DNA from: Lonicera japonica
Lineage: Eukaryota > Streptophyta > Magnoliopsida > Dipsacales > Caprifoliaceae
Direction: 5' to 3'
Length of the DNA: 64,000 bases
NCBI GenBank assembly: GCA_021464415.1
Contig: CM038469.1
Location: forward strand, 5,124,501 to 5,188,500
The position numbers were made by a program, and so were the translations under genes. This document shows, one piece after another, positions 1-11,858 of this stretch (position 1 is the stretch's first letter; every line of letters begins with the position of its first letter). Under the pieces are notes generated by a model that did not search any database, was not told the DNA's origin, and was given only the letters and a program-made list of their open reading frames with translations.

Positions 1-1352
1 TTGTACTTAAACTCCCTTCGCCAATTCCGTTAACTATTGGCTTAGCTAAGAATATCATCCATGTGGAAAGTTTCATAGGTTTTCGTCACATAGGCTCCAA
101 GCCAAGTATAATGTATAATTTATAAAATTTAAGTTCAATATAAACTTTCCTATATGATTTCTGTACTTGGCTTCTACAAAGTAAACTTAAAAATCTACCC
201 AGTATAGTTACACACTAGTAAGTAATAGCAAATCTCATAAATATAGAAGTAATAGTTAAAGTACAACAATAATACCACAAACACGAATAACTATACCCAA
301 ATCATACTTTAAATTATATATATAACTTCGTATGTATGCATTTTAAAGTTTGTTGGTCGCTATCGTATCCGTATATGAAGGTTGCATATGAGTCATCCCC
401 AAAATCCATTTATAATTGGGGCTTTTTGTATAAAAATCATAATTAAGTCATATGCAATGCAAATCAATCAAGAATTGAAAGAAAACACCCCAAACCCCCA
501 TGAGCATGTGATTTGGGTAAAAACCTTAAGTTAAGCTTAATTTGGTGTGTACAAGATGTAATACTTTGAAAAGGAGTTTAAATACTAGTGTTCCTACCTT
601 TATATGAAGTTTTTCTTGAGCTAGATATGATGAATCCAAACTTTAGTGCAAGATCTCCAAGTTTTGCCAAAAAGCCCTAATTTGTATCCATAGAGGAATT
701 TGAGGTTGAAGATGATGATTTGAGTGAAGAAATGGTGATTTAGAAAGAAGGCTTGATCATGGTGAGAAGTACTCTCAAAACCCCCAAAATCGCACCTCCA
801 TACTCTATCTAAAAGCTCTCAAATGGATATGTTCAAATGAGGAGGAAAAGAGAGGAAAAAAATATAAAAATCTCGCCCAGGTGCATGTAGTCGACTACAT
901 CAAAAGCCATGTAGTCGACTACCACTATTCACAGCACGCATTTTTACTGTTTGGTCACAAGATCAACTTTACACCCAATTTTGGCCATCGGGGATTGAGA
1001 ATTAGGTCTCGACCAAAACACGAAAGTTGTAGAGGGGATTGAGATGAAGACGTGGCTACAAACAGGGAATCGTTTGGACCTTAGATGAAGAATTTATGGC
1101 CTCTCAAAGTTAACCAAAAATTAACTTTTTCAAAGAGTTCAAAACACGCGATTTACTTCCCGTTTTCGATTCGAGCCATCTAAATAACGAAACGATTGGT
1201 CCCATAAACTTAATATATCTAATATGACATGTTAGAGGTTTCGGGTCAAATACGAAAGCCTCGGAACCTAATGTCCACGATCTAATGGCGATAAAGCCTT
1301 AACTAGGCTTAACAGAAAGATTGACTCGCAAATGAAAATATGGGGCGTTACA
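1..1352 (-). mobile_element. Ty3/gypsy LTR (Tekay-like), cut by window edge
   Basis: Read on the minus strand the segment begins TGTAACGCCCCAT at 1352, the usual start of long Tekay/Del-type plant gypsy LTRs, and runs out of the window at position 1. It has no coding sequence. Its layout matches the LTRs at 17598-20329 and 20851-23047, which are also on the minus strand. Whether it is a solo LTR or belongs to an element outside the window cannot be seen. Family assignment rests on the terminal sequence and general layout only. Confidence 0.6.
884..922. repeat. Two copies of a palindromic 15-mer in the LTR
   Basis: CATGTAGTCGACTAC occurs at 884-898 and 908-922. Each copy holds the perfect palindrome GTAGTCGACTAC. 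It lies in the promoter-side half of the gypsy LTR. Function unknown. Confidence 0.8.
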
Positions 1353-1690
1353 TTACTTTTCTCGCATATTAAATTAGTAACTAAGTTACCCCTCTCGTGT
1401 ATTAAATTAGTACAAAAAAAAGATTTGAATTCATGACCTTTAACATCTAAAAAGTATTAATTATCCCTTGATAAAATATTGTTATATGTTCATAATTTAA
1501 AGAATTATTAAGTATTATATTATACACAAATAGAGTGTGCTCTCGTGCTAATAGCAGTTAATGATATCATAAGAGAATGACATGTATAAAAACACATTAA
1601 AATGTTAATACACAAAATATGATGGATTCAACTGATTAAAAGATGCAGTTGAGAGCAAACCTAAAGAAAATAGAGATTACCCTTCTTCTT
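1353..1690. other. AT-rich stretch, nothing recognised
   Basis: Lies between the gypsy LTR and the first copia fragment. A short near-repeat (CTCGCATATTAAATTAGTA and CTCGTGTATTAAATTAGTA) occurs near 1364 and 1397. No gene or terminal repeat is seen. It may be decayed copia or older flank. Confidence 0.5.
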
Positions 1691-1693
1691 TCC

Positions 1694-3690
1694 TCACATC
1701 ACGACCATAGCCACGGAGAGAACCTTTAAGTTTCCACCATCGAGTATTACACGATTCCCATTGGAATTAAGTGCCCTAAAAGAAACCAAATTCTTCTTCA
1801 GGTAAGGAACATACCAAACATCACCAAGAGTACGTACCACACCATCGTGCAGTTTTAGCTGAATCGTACCAATCCCCATCGTTTTACACGCATTGTCGTT
1901 TTCCATCAAAACATTGCCCCGGTTAACCTCGGTTAAGGTATAGTACATTTCCCAGTTTGGGCATATTAATTTAAGGGGAATTTTTGTAAATAATTTATCG
2001 TTGCTTAATTCCACACTTAAATGCAATAAAAACCCTACTTTATGTAAAATTAATTACATTAGTATAGCGAATAAATAGGAGTCAATCCAAATCCAAGTTA
2101 ATATCTTAAAAGTAGGAGAGTTTGTCGAAATCCAATATTTTAGGAACTAAATTAAAAACAGTTTTTAAATTTTGATTCTAAAATTATCTAAACTAAGAAA
2201 CTAAAAATTAAACTAAACTAATTAAATTAAATTAACAAGCAAGTAATCAATAATAGAAAATCCCAAGGAAAGAGAATCCACCACCATGGATATAAACAAA
2301 AAGGTATCTAATTATATTTTTAATATTCATCCCTACTATATAAATAAATTTGAATTCACCATCATTCTTTCTTTAAAACTAATGTAAATAAAAATAGGCA
2401 TCGCCTGTATCCCCCAAATTGGTGATCACAAGAGATTCTTCCTTTATTTTAAAAACAATTAAAGTACTAGAAAGAAAACACACGTTATAGTAATGGTAAT
2501 TTTAAAATTTATTTTAATTCAGGACGAATACTTAAAAATCAATTAGAATTACATTAAGCCCATTACATCCATGGCGGTTTCATCCCTCTCCTTTGGGAGA
2601 GAATTTAGCCAAGCATATTAAATAAAGAACACATTAAAATAAAATAATAATTCATTATTAAAATTAAAATTAAAGTACTTGAATACAAACTATAAAAAAA
2701 TTAGAAAGAAAACTAGAAAGCGTCCCTGTTTATGATGCTCGAACTGGCGTGTGCCGCACGGATTTACGCTGTCCACTTCTTCTCCTTCAATACTTCGGCC
2801 GCACGGCAACTAGTATGGAGGATTTTCTCTCTCTAGAACTCTCTAATAATATATATATTCTATCTATTTTCCCTATATATTTTCTATATATATTTTTTTA
2901 TATCTTTAGGTGTAGAAAATGGGTCTATATATATGAATGAGAGATAGAAGTTTACAAGGTTTAGGAAACTAGAATTATAGAAGAAATAACAACTTTGAAT
3001 TCAATTAGAATATTCTTTCTTCTTTAACTTCCTTTCTGATCTTCAATAGACTTCTTCCACCTTTTTAGGCTTTTTATCATAATTATCTTCTTCCCTACAA
3101 AAAGACAAAATAAATATTAATTCTCCATAATTTAAGCATTAATTAAATTCTAACAAAATATTATTTGCGGGTTTAATTAACAATTTTGGGAACTTATCAC
3201 ATATGTGATAGGAACACCAATTATCCATGATCCACTCGCTCGAAGAGCTAACCTCGGAGTCACAACTAACATACTTTCAAAGTTCTCCAATTTTGGTGTT
3301 GTTACCCTTTTCGCGTTCCCCTCTACACTGTTATTCTCTCCATTGCCATTGGTTCTAATTGGACACTTTTGATGCACGTGTCCAAGTTTTTTGCACTTTT
3401 GATAAATTATTTTACTCTTGTCAGTCGATATTCAAGATTTTGACTATCACCTTCCCCGATTTCCCCGCTTATCTAATTTCTTCTCCCCTAGTGAATAGCA
3501 CATTCGAGTTGGATTTTCCCCTCCCCTTCAAGCATTTTTCATTAGCCAAGATCGCAGATGATACCAAATCGAATGTCACATTTTCCTTTCCATGTATAAG
3601 CATGGTGGTTAGATGATCATAGGATTTCAAAAGAGAATTAAAAAGCAAAATCGCTTTGTCCTCCTCATCAATCCCAATGTCCAAGCCCTA
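1694..3690 (-). pseudogene. copia gag-protease remnant, split by insertion
   Basis: Minus-strand pieces of a Ty1/copia polyprotein. At 3469-3684 is the end of the gag UBN2 region (DEEDKAILLFNSLLKSYDHL). At about 3360-3410 is a damaged CCHC knuckle (KCKKLGHVHQKCP; first Cys lost). At about 3200-3230 the protease active-site region reads MDNWCSYHI where families usually have D-S/T-G-C-S, so the catalytic motif is broken. Beyond the insertion, 1694-1966 continues with NRGNVL, then DVWYVPYLKKNLVS, typical of the protease-integrase linker. Frames change between pieces. It cannot make a working protein. Confidence 0.75.
1967..3199 (-). mobile_element. Solo LTR-like insertion, family X copy 1
   Basis: 1233 bp inserted into the copia protease region and flanked by CATAT at 1962-1966 and 3200-3204. 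On the minus strand it begins TGATAAG and ends ATTA, so the usual final CA appears to have mutated. Internal stretches match the plus-strand insertion at 26877-28679: the motif near 2570-2610 around CTCTCCTTTGGGAGAG, and the 3' end with GGATTTGGATTGACTCC. No protein is encoded. A T/A-rich promoter-like run lies near 2850-2935. Confidence 0.65.
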
Positions 3691-4205
3691 CAAAGATGAT
3701 ATTATCTTATTAAACTTAAGGAGATGATCGTTTATGGATATTCCCCTAAAATTCATATCGAAATAGCTTATTTTTCAAGTATAAACGATTCTCGATGCTA
3801 TTAGTCATATACTGATCTTGGAGCTTCTTCCAAATCATAGAGGTAGATATTTCATGCATCATATAATACATTATATTCAAAGCAAGGCATAAGCTAATTG
3901 TATTACATGCTACCTATCATACTCAGCTTAATTATCATCGGAGCATTCATCGGGCTTAGCTTTATTCCCCAACAATACTCTGTGTAAACTTTATTGGAAA
4001 ATGATGTTGGATAGCTGGCACTACCACATTGTGAAATTTATCTTCATCCCGTTAAAACTCTTTATATCAAATTTAACTATGGTTGTCACCTTAGGAGCAT
4101 GTGTCCCCCTTTAAATGTAGTTTATTTGCTGCCTTGTCACCTGCCTCTGAAGTATTAGTAGTAGATATCTTTAATTATCACATAATTATCCCAAAGAATA
4201 AACCT

Positions 4206-4217
4206 TGCTCTGATAGA
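4206..4217 (-). other. copia primer-binding site
   Basis: On the minus strand TCTATCAGAGCA lies a few bases downstream of the LTR end. It matches the TGGTATCAGAGC primer site for initiator tRNA-Met with changes at its start. Confidence 0.6.
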
Positions 4218-4225
4218 AAAATTAG

Positions 4226-4850
4226 TGTGCTAAGATATCACTAGAACAAGCCTTAGCACAAGTGTAGGGCCAACTTGACAATTATGTGTAGAATAGTTTA
4301 ATAAACAAGCACCACTAATATTTAAGCAATACGAACAAATAAAATATTAAAGAAGAAATCAACCAACCAAGTACACAATCAATTAGGTGGTATCGACAAA
4401 TCTGCTACTAATTCGTTGGTGATAACTACTATTGATGAAGATTAATTTCGAGTACAACCACAAAGCAAAATTACAATGCTCGGTATTATCTCTTAAATAA
4501 GCTCTCTAATCTAGTTAAAAACTTATACATTATATAAAAACCTATTACAAGTTTTCTATTTATAAGGAATAAATCCAGTTAGTCTAGGATTTAGTAAAGC
4601 CAAAAGTAAATTGGAATTGGACAATACAAAGCCAACTAGGAATTTGAAAATATAAAACCAACTATGAATAAGATTCCCATACAAAGTCAAATCTTCAATA
4701 TGTTCCCACTTCCATTTAGGTATAGGAATAAACTGAAGTAGTACAGAGGGTTTTTGTGTTCTGCTTGTAAAGTCCATAAGGACTCATTGTTATGTTGGCT
4801 TTATTCTAATATAAAATAAATCAAACAAGTTTTTCAATTATAATGTTACA
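4226..4850 (-). mobile_element. 5' LTR of degenerate copia element
   Basis: On the minus strand it starts TGTAACATTATAATTG at 4850 and ends TTAGCACA at 4226, giving TG...CA ends and 625 bp. The primer site follows at once. No second copy is in the window, so its partner LTR has been lost. Confidence 0.65.
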
Positions 4851-4916
4851 TGGAGTCATTGAAGATCAAGCATCTACAATGTTCAAGAGGAAGATAGCCA
4901 AATTTACCAAAAGTTC

Positions 4917-5627
4917 TGATGGAGACAAGGCCATTGTGTGGAATGAAGAAGCCATTTAAGTTCCAACAAGCCCCATTACAAGGTCGCAGGCTAAGAAATT
5001 AAAGGCATTGCTTAATGAATTGATTCAAGCTATTTGGGCTCAAGAAAAAGGCACAATTAAACCCATTGAAGGAAAAAAAACGTGGAGCACAAAGTGGAGG
5101 CTGAATTACACTTATTCAAGCCAAAATTGAGTGAGAATACCATGTGTATGCGGCCCAAGAGTGTGGAGTCAAGCCCACACGTTTTTAGCATTTATTATTT
5201 AGTTGTTGTTATTATTAATTTTTTTTTAGTAATTTCGAAGACTAGTCCTTGTTTAATTAGGATTTGTTTTGTTTTGAGGTTTCCTTATTGGATTAGATTC
5301 TTATTGCCTATGTTTCTACACCCTATTTAAAGAGGGTGAATGCTATGTATTATTCAGACTTTATTCATTAATAATATCAAGTGATATTAATCCTCTTTGG
5401 TTCTTCACGAATTACTTGAACTTATCGATTTGTCCGTGGTGTTAATTCGATTTATCAATCGGTGTTCTGCACCAGGTTATGGCGTCTTCGATTTTCACCA
5501 GAATCTGATTATAAAAATGGTCCAGTTCATTGATTTTCTACGGTTTTCATGTGTATCTGTGTCGAGGTTCGCACAACCAATTTGTTGTGTTTGCGAGTTT
5601 CGTGGGATATTACCGTGGGTCATATCA
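4917..5627 (+). mobile_element. 5' LTR of gypsy element
   Basis: 711 bp with TG...CA ends. The sequence CACCCTATTTAAAGAGGG near 5320 holds a likely TATA box, placing transcription start in the last 300 bases. In the final 43 bases about six positions differ from the 3' LTR, so the insertion is not recent. Confidence 0.9.
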
Positions 5628-5629
5628 AT

Positions 5630-5640
5630 TGGTATCAGAG
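5630..5640 (+). other. gypsy primer-binding site (tRNA-iMet)
   Basis: TGGTATCAGAG lies two bases after the 5' LTR end, matching the 3' end of initiator tRNA-Met. The following bases (AAGG) diverge from the longer consensus. Confidence 0.85.
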
Positions 5641-6551
5641 AAGGTTCTACTATCAGGTTTTATCTATCCATTAATCAATAATTTTTCTTCGTGCTTTTAT
5701 TCTTTGTGTTTATGTTCTTCATTTTACTTATATATCTTGTTTGTTCTTTGTGTTCTTCATTATCTATATATAAAAAAAATTAATTTATATACAATTCGAA
5801 TCTGTTATTGTCGAACCTGTTATTGCGAATATGTCTTGGTCTAGGGTGTGTATTCTGAATCTGTTAGGTTCATAATTTCGTATGCATAAACCCTAGAATT
5901 ACAATAAACCCTAGTTTGTGCTTTGCGATTGCAATTTAGAATTGTTTCTTATTTGCGTTAAATTCAATATTATTTACTGCAATAATTTTCAATTGCTCGT
6001 AAACCCCAGCTGCTGCGCTTAATATTTAGCTGAACCCAGTTGCGTAACCCTAAAATGTGATTAAATTCTGAATCTATTCAAAGTTTCGATTGCGCTTAAT
6101 TCATTTTTAAGTTTCGATGTCTGCAAATTTAAAAAGTAGAAGTCGAGAGATCCAGAATAAAAAAAATAAAAAATACAAAAAAATTTCTAAATTCAATATT
6201 ATTTCTTTTTGGATTTGGGTTCTATAGGGTTCCAGCAGTCCAAAAATCATTTTACCCTAAGACCAAATTTTCGCACCTATTTCGCATTCTTTTGCACCTT
6301 AGTGCGTCCATATTTATTGGGATTCTTGTTTTTTATTGATTCATCGCGTGAACTTTCCATTTATATTTCGATATTCAATTTAGTAGTTCAATAAGAACAT
6401 ATAGAGCATTAATTTGAGCAGAAAAAAGGCATAAGTTGTGAGCCAATAATTGTTGAGTGATACACGAATGAATTGAGTGAATCATTCTTTAAGAGAAACA
6501 TGTGAGGGAGTGCTTGTGAGGTCCATGATTCTATTTTGCAGGTTATAAACA

Positions 6552-7457
6552 ATGTCAAATAGTAAAGAAGCGGCCTATAAAGAGGAGGATCTACAACTAG
6601 CCATTCCGAACTTACAGGTGCAAGCTTTGTTGGGGGGAAATAAAGAAGATGTTGAGAACTAAGATAGAAATGGTTCATGAGCAGATAGATCAAATAGAGA
6701 ACACACAAATTGAGCAATCAAATAATGCTCTTAATGCATGTAGAAGAGAGAGAATCCAACCTAGAGAAACAAGGGTTGAGGATGACTAATCCTACGATAA
6801 TGGGTTCGAATATAAGGATGATTGGAATCCGATGGCTGCGAATAGGAGATATGCTGGCCGGAATAGAGAAGGTAGGTATCAGAAAGATAACAATATGGGT
6901 AGTATCAAAATGAAGATTCCTTCATTTCAAGGAAAGAATGATTTCAAAGCTTATCTTGAATGGGAGAAAAAAGTTGAGCTAGTGTTTAATTGCCACAATT
7001 ACTCTGAGATAAAGAAGGTGAAACTCGCTGTCATTGAGTTTTTTAACTATGCAATTGTGTGGTGGGACCAAATAGTATTGAACCAGCGAAGAAATAGAGA
7101 GCGTCCTATTGAGACATGGGAAAAGATAAACACAGTGATGAGAAAGCGTTTTGTACCTAGCCATTACTACCGGGAGCTGTACCAAAAATTACAAAGGCTT
7201 GAGTAAGGCAACCATAATGTAGAGGATTACTACAAGGAGATGGAGATAGCCATGATCTGAGCAAACGTGGATGAGGATTGAAAGGCTACTATGGCAAGGT
7301 TTTTAGGTGATTTGAACCAAGAAATTGCTGATCCGGTGAAATTGCAATATTATGTTGAGTTGGAAGATATAGTGCATATGGCGGTCAAGATTGAGCATCA
7401 ACTCAAGAGGAAGGGTAGCCTACGCCAAAACCAAAATCCAACCACACCCTCTTGAAA
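6552..7457 (+). pseudogene. gypsy gag remnant
   Basis: The likely start is ATG 6552 (MSNSKEAAYKEEDLQ). After about 35 codons a stop occurs and the gag frame resumes one frame over. The capsid core is clear at 6900-7203: KMKIPSFQGKNDFKAYLEW, WWDQ, ETWEKINTVMRKRFVPSHYY. It continues past a stop at 7204 with VEDYYKEMEIAMI, MARFLGDLNQEIAD and AVKIEHQLKRKG. Further in-frame stops lie near 7258 and 7279. The capsid would package the RNA intermediate. A clean CCHC knuckle is not visible; the trace KCFKYQDMGHK-like piece near 7600 may be its remnant. Confidence 0.8.
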
Positions 7458-7658
7458 ACTTGAAAATTAAATCCCCTTTGGAAAAAGGAGAAGAAATCAG
7501 CCGGGTTGAAGCCCAAAACCGAGCCAAAACAAAGGACGACCAGCCTTGGAAACCGAGCTAAAAATGATCCTAATACACCTCAAAATCGTGATATTAAATG
7601 TTTTAAGTATCAAGACATGGGTCATAAGGTGAACTAATCTCCCCATCAAAGAGCTATA

Positions 7659-10600
7659 GTGATTCGAGACAACGGCGAAATTGAGATCGATGAAAAGTCC
7701 GAGGCTAATTCTATGCCAACATTAGAATATGTGAAAAATTTGGATGAAGAAGAAGAGCTTGCGGTTCAAGGAGATTTGTTGGTTGCAAGAAAATCTCTTA
7801 ATATGCGAGCTAAAGAAGATGATGAAGTACAACGAGAAAATCCCTTCCATACTAGGTGCCTCGTGAACAACAAGATGTGTAATGTGATCATTGATAGTGG
7901 ATGTTGTATAAATGTTGCAAGTACTATTATGGTGGAGAAGTTAGGGCCTCCTATTATTAAGCATCCCAAGCCATATAAATTGTAATGGCTGAATGATAGT
8001 GGAGAAATTAAGGTGAACAAGCAAGTGTTAGTCGCGTTCCGTATTGGGAAGTATGAAGATAAGATTTTATGCGACGTCGTGCTAATGCAAGCTGAACATC
8101 TATTGTTAGGGCGACCTTGGCAATTTGATTGCCGAGTAAAGCATGATGGATTCACCGATGAATATTCTTTTGAGCTCAATTATAAGACGATTACTCTTGT
8201 TCTCATGTTACCGAAGCAAGTGTATGAAAATCAATTAAAATTACAAAAAGAGAGTGGCCAAAAGAAAGAGAGAGAGCAAAGGAAAGAGATTGAGAAAAAG
8301 AGAGAAATAGGGGAAAAAAGTAAAGTTAAAAAGAATGAGAGAGAGAGAGAGAAAGAAAATAAAAGAACTTTTATGCAAAAGTGTGTGAAATTAAAAGAGC
8401 ATTTTATTCAAGTCATCCGATGATTGTACATTTAAGCAAGGTGGCATATTTAAATACTAACGAGCTTAACTCGTCTTTGCTTAGTTCTATTGTTTCTTTG
8501 TTTTAGGATTATGCAGATGTCTTTCTTGAAGAATTGCCACATGGATTACCGCCGATTAAAGGGATTGAGCACTAAATTGTACTTAATGCTACCATTCCAA
8601 ACAGACCAGCCTATCGAAGCAACTTAGGGGAGACACAAAGGCAAGTGTCTAAACTGATGGAGAAAGGGTACGTGGGAAAAAGCATGAGTCCATGCACCGT
8701 TCCGGTGATTTTAATGCCCAAGAAGGATGAGACGTGAAGAATGTGCTTTGATTGTTGAGCTATCAACAATATAACGGTAAAGTATCGCCATCCTATTCCT
8801 CACTTAAATGATATGTTAGATGAGTTGCATAGGGCTTGTGTATTTTCTAAAATTGATTTAAAAAGTGGGTATCATCAAATTAGAATGAAAGAATGAGATA
8901 AATGAAAAACTGCTTTTAAAATCAATCATGGTTTATATGAGTGGTTAGTGATATCCTTTGGGCTAACTAATGCACCGAGCACTTTCATGCGTTTAATGAA
9001 TAATGTTTTGCGTGCATTTATAGGCATATTTGTTGTTGTCTATTTTGATGATATCTTAATTTATAGCAAAACCCTGGAGGATCATGTTGAGCATTTAAAA
9101 GTAATTTTAGATGTGCTTCGAAAAGAAAAATGATTTGCTAACATAAAGAAGTACACTTTTTGCACTGATAAGCTTGTCTTTCTTAGTTTTGTTGTGAGTG
9201 CACAAGGTATACAGGTTGATGAGGAAAAAATACGTGCAATACAAGAGTGGCTGAGTCCTACAAGTGTGGAGAATGTACGAAGTTTCTATGGACTTGCTAG
9301 CTTTTATCGGCGGTTTGTGAATGATTTTAATACTATAGCCGCGCCGCTGATTAATGTGATCAAAAAGAACGTGGGATTCAAATGGGGGGATGAGCAAGAG
9401 AAGGCGTTTCAATTGATCAAGCAGAAGTTGACCCATGCACCCGTACTTGCATTACCGGATTTTACTAAATCGTTCGAGCTTAACTGTGACGCAACGGGTT
9501 TAGGAATAGGGGTTATTCGTATGCAAAGAAGAAAACAAATAGCTTATTTTAGGGAAAATTGAGTGGGGCAGCCTTGAAATATCCGATGTATGACATGGAG
9601 TTGTACGCGTTTGTTAAAACATTGAAAACACGGAAACACTACCTTTGGCCTAAGGAGTTCGTGATTCACACCAATCATGAGTCCTTGAAACATTTGAGGA
9701 GCTAACACAAGCTGAATAAGAGGCATGCGCACTGGATGGAGTTCATTGAGACATTTTCATATGTCATTCGATACAAGCAATGTAAAGAAAACATTGTTGC
9801 TAATGCATTTTCGTGAAGGTATGTGTTAATCACTACTCTTGATGCTAAATCACTTAGTTTTGATCATATAAAAGAATTGTATCCAATTGATGCAAATTTT
9901 CGTGAGGAGTATAAAGCATGTGAGAAAAATGCAGTAGGTAAGTTCTTTAGGCATTATGGGTTTTTATTTCGTGAAAATAAGTTATGTATGCCTAATTACT
10001 CTATGCATGACTTATTAGTGCGGGAAGCCCATGTGGGAGGTTTGATGGGGGCACTTCCGGATTGCTAAGCCTTAGATATTTTGCAAAAACACTTCTTTTG
10101 CCACGTATGAAAAGTGACGTTAAGAGAATTTGTGAAAAATGTGTCACATGTAGGCAAGTGAAATTCTGCGTGCAACAGTATGGTTTATATACACCATTAC
10201 CTATTCCTAGTGAACATTGGATATATATTTTCATGAATTTTGTTTTGCGTTTACCTAGGCCTAATAATGGTAGAGATTCGATTTTTGTGGTCGTGGACAG
10301 ATTTTCTAAAATGACTCATTTTATTCCATGTCACAAAACCGATGATGCTTCGCATGTTGCTGATTTGATCTTTAGAGAAATTGTGAGATTGCATGGTATG
10401 CCTAGGACCATTATTTTAGATAGAGATACTAAGTTCTTAAACTACTTTTGGAAGACTTTGTGGTGTACGAACTAAGTTGTTATTTTCTACTACTTGACAT
10501 CCACAGTCTGATGGTCAAACCGAGGTTGTGAATATAATTTTATCTACTTTGTTAAGGGTTATCATTAAAAAGAACATTAGAACATGGGATGAATGTTTAC

Positions 10601-11233
10601 CGCATTTTGAGTTTGCTTATAATCGCACTGTTCATTCTGCTACTTAATTTTTACCTTTTGAAATTATGTATGGATTTAATCCTTTGACTCCATTAGATTT
10701 ATCTCTATTACCTTATTCTCAATATACTAATCGTGATGGAAAAAAAAGGCTGAGTTTGTTAAGCAGATTTATGAGAAAGCAAGGCTCAACATTGAAAGGA
10801 GGACGGAGCAATATGTAAAGTAAAGCAAACAAATAAAGGTCGTCAAAAGTTGGTTTTTGAACCAAGAGATTGGGTATGGCTGCACATTAGGAAAGAACGA
10901 TTTCTAGAGAAACATCGTTCTAAGTTACTTCCTAAAGGAGAGGGACATTTTCGAGTTCTTGAGCGCGTCAACGATAATGCTTATAAGCTTGATCTACCAT
11001 GAAAATATAAAGTTAGCGCTACTTTTAACGTTACTGACTTAAGTCCGTTTGATGCCGGTGATGATTTGAAGGCAAATCATTTTCAAGAGGAGGGGAATGA
11101 TGGAGACAATGTTGTTGTGCGGAATAAAGAAGCCATTCAAGTTCCAACAGGCCCAATTACAAAGTCGCAGGATAAGAAATTAAATGCAACGCTTAATGGA
11201 TTGATTCAAGCTATTGAGGCTCAAGAAGATTGA
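7659..11233 (+). pseudogene. gypsy pol remnant (PR, RT, RNase H, INT)
   Basis: Protease: IDSGC at about 7890-7904. RT: about 8510-9130, with catalytic YFDD at 9041-9052 intact ([13 protein letters not shown]). RNase H: about 9400-9810, with a frameshift near 9555 between AYF and LSGAA. Integrase: a degenerate zinc-binding region near 10120 (CEKCVTC), catalytic-core pieces [11 protein letters not shown] near 10295 and LDRDTKF near 10420, then broken frames to NVTDLSPFDAGDD near 11030. The frame stays open into the 3' LTR and stops at 11231. In-frame stops include about 7981, 8572, 8734, 8755, 8894, 8902 and 9129; several fit TGG or CGA codons changed to TGA. It is not functional. Confidence 0.9.
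11085..11097 (+). other. gypsy polypurine tract
   Basis: AAGAGGAGGGGAA directly abuts the 3' LTR and would prime plus-strand DNA synthesis. Confidence 0.85.
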
Positions 11234-11369
11234 ACAATTAAGCCCATTAAAGGGGAAAAAAGTGGAGCACAAGGTAGAGGCTGGATTACACTTATTCAAG
11301 CCCAAATCAAGTGAAAAGACCATGTGTATGCAGCCCAAGAGTGTGGAGCCAAGCCCACACATTTTTAGC

Positions 11370-11451
<82 letters not shown>

Positions 11452-11858
11452 TCTTTTGAGTAATTTTGGAGACTAGTCTTTGTTTAATTAGGATTTGTTT
11501 TGTTTTAAGGTTTCCTTATTGGATTGGATTCTTGTTGCTTAAGTTTCTACACCCTATTTAAAGAGGGTGAATGCTATGTATTATTCAGACTTTATTTATT
11601 AATAATATCGAGTGATGTTAATCCTCTTTAGTTCTTCACTAACTACTTGAACTTATCAGTTTGTCTATGGCGTTCATTCGACTTAGCAATTTGTATTCCG
11701 CACCCGGTTGTGGCGTATTTGATTTCCACCAGAATCTGATTATAAAAACGGTCCAGTTCATTAATTTACTACGATTTTCATGTGTATCTGTGTCGAGGTT
11801 TGCACAATCAATTTGTTGTGTTTGCGGGTTTCGTGCGATATCACAGTGGGTCGTATCA
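11098..11858 (+). mobile_element. 3' LTR of gypsy element
   Basis: 761 bp, the partner of 4917-5627. It is longer mainly because of a TTA repeat at 11372-11450. It is followed directly by the AGTTC target duplication. Confidence 0.9.
11372..11450. repeat. (TTA)n microsatellite, about 26 units
   Basis: An uninterrupted run of about 79 bp in the 3' LTR. The 5' LTR has only a short ATTATT-rich stretch at the same place (near 5190-5220), so the repeat expanded after insertion. Confidence 0.95.

Larger units (their letters stand above)
1691..4850 (-). mobile_element. Degenerate Ty1/copia element, 5' part
   Basis: On the minus strand the order is 5' LTR (4850-4226), primer-binding site, gag, CCHC knuckle, protease and the start of integrase, then loss of similarity near 1691. 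Reverse transcriptase, RNase H and the 3' LTR are missing. A separate LTR-type insertion (1967-3199) splits the protease region. The element is inactive. The gypsy element at 4917 begins 66 bases beyond its 5' LTR. Confidence 0.75.
4917..11858 (+). mobile_element. Complete but dead Ty3/gypsy retrotransposon
   Basis: 6942 bp. Direct LTRs at 4917-5627 and 11098-11858 both start TGATGGAGAC and end TATCA. The same five bases AGTTC flank the element (4912-4916 and 11859-11863), a perfect target duplication. The primer site at 5630 and polypurine tract at 11085 are in the right places. Order gag, protease, RT, RNase H, integrase is Ty3/gypsy order. No chromodomain is seen, and the integrase frame runs about 45 codons into the 3' LTR, as known for the CRM clade; the clade itself is not settled. 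Many stops and frameshifts show it is old. Confidence 0.93.

Noticed and set aside
11214..11459. Open frame ending in a long tyrosine run
   Set aside because: It is translation of the 3' LTR and its TTA microsatellite.
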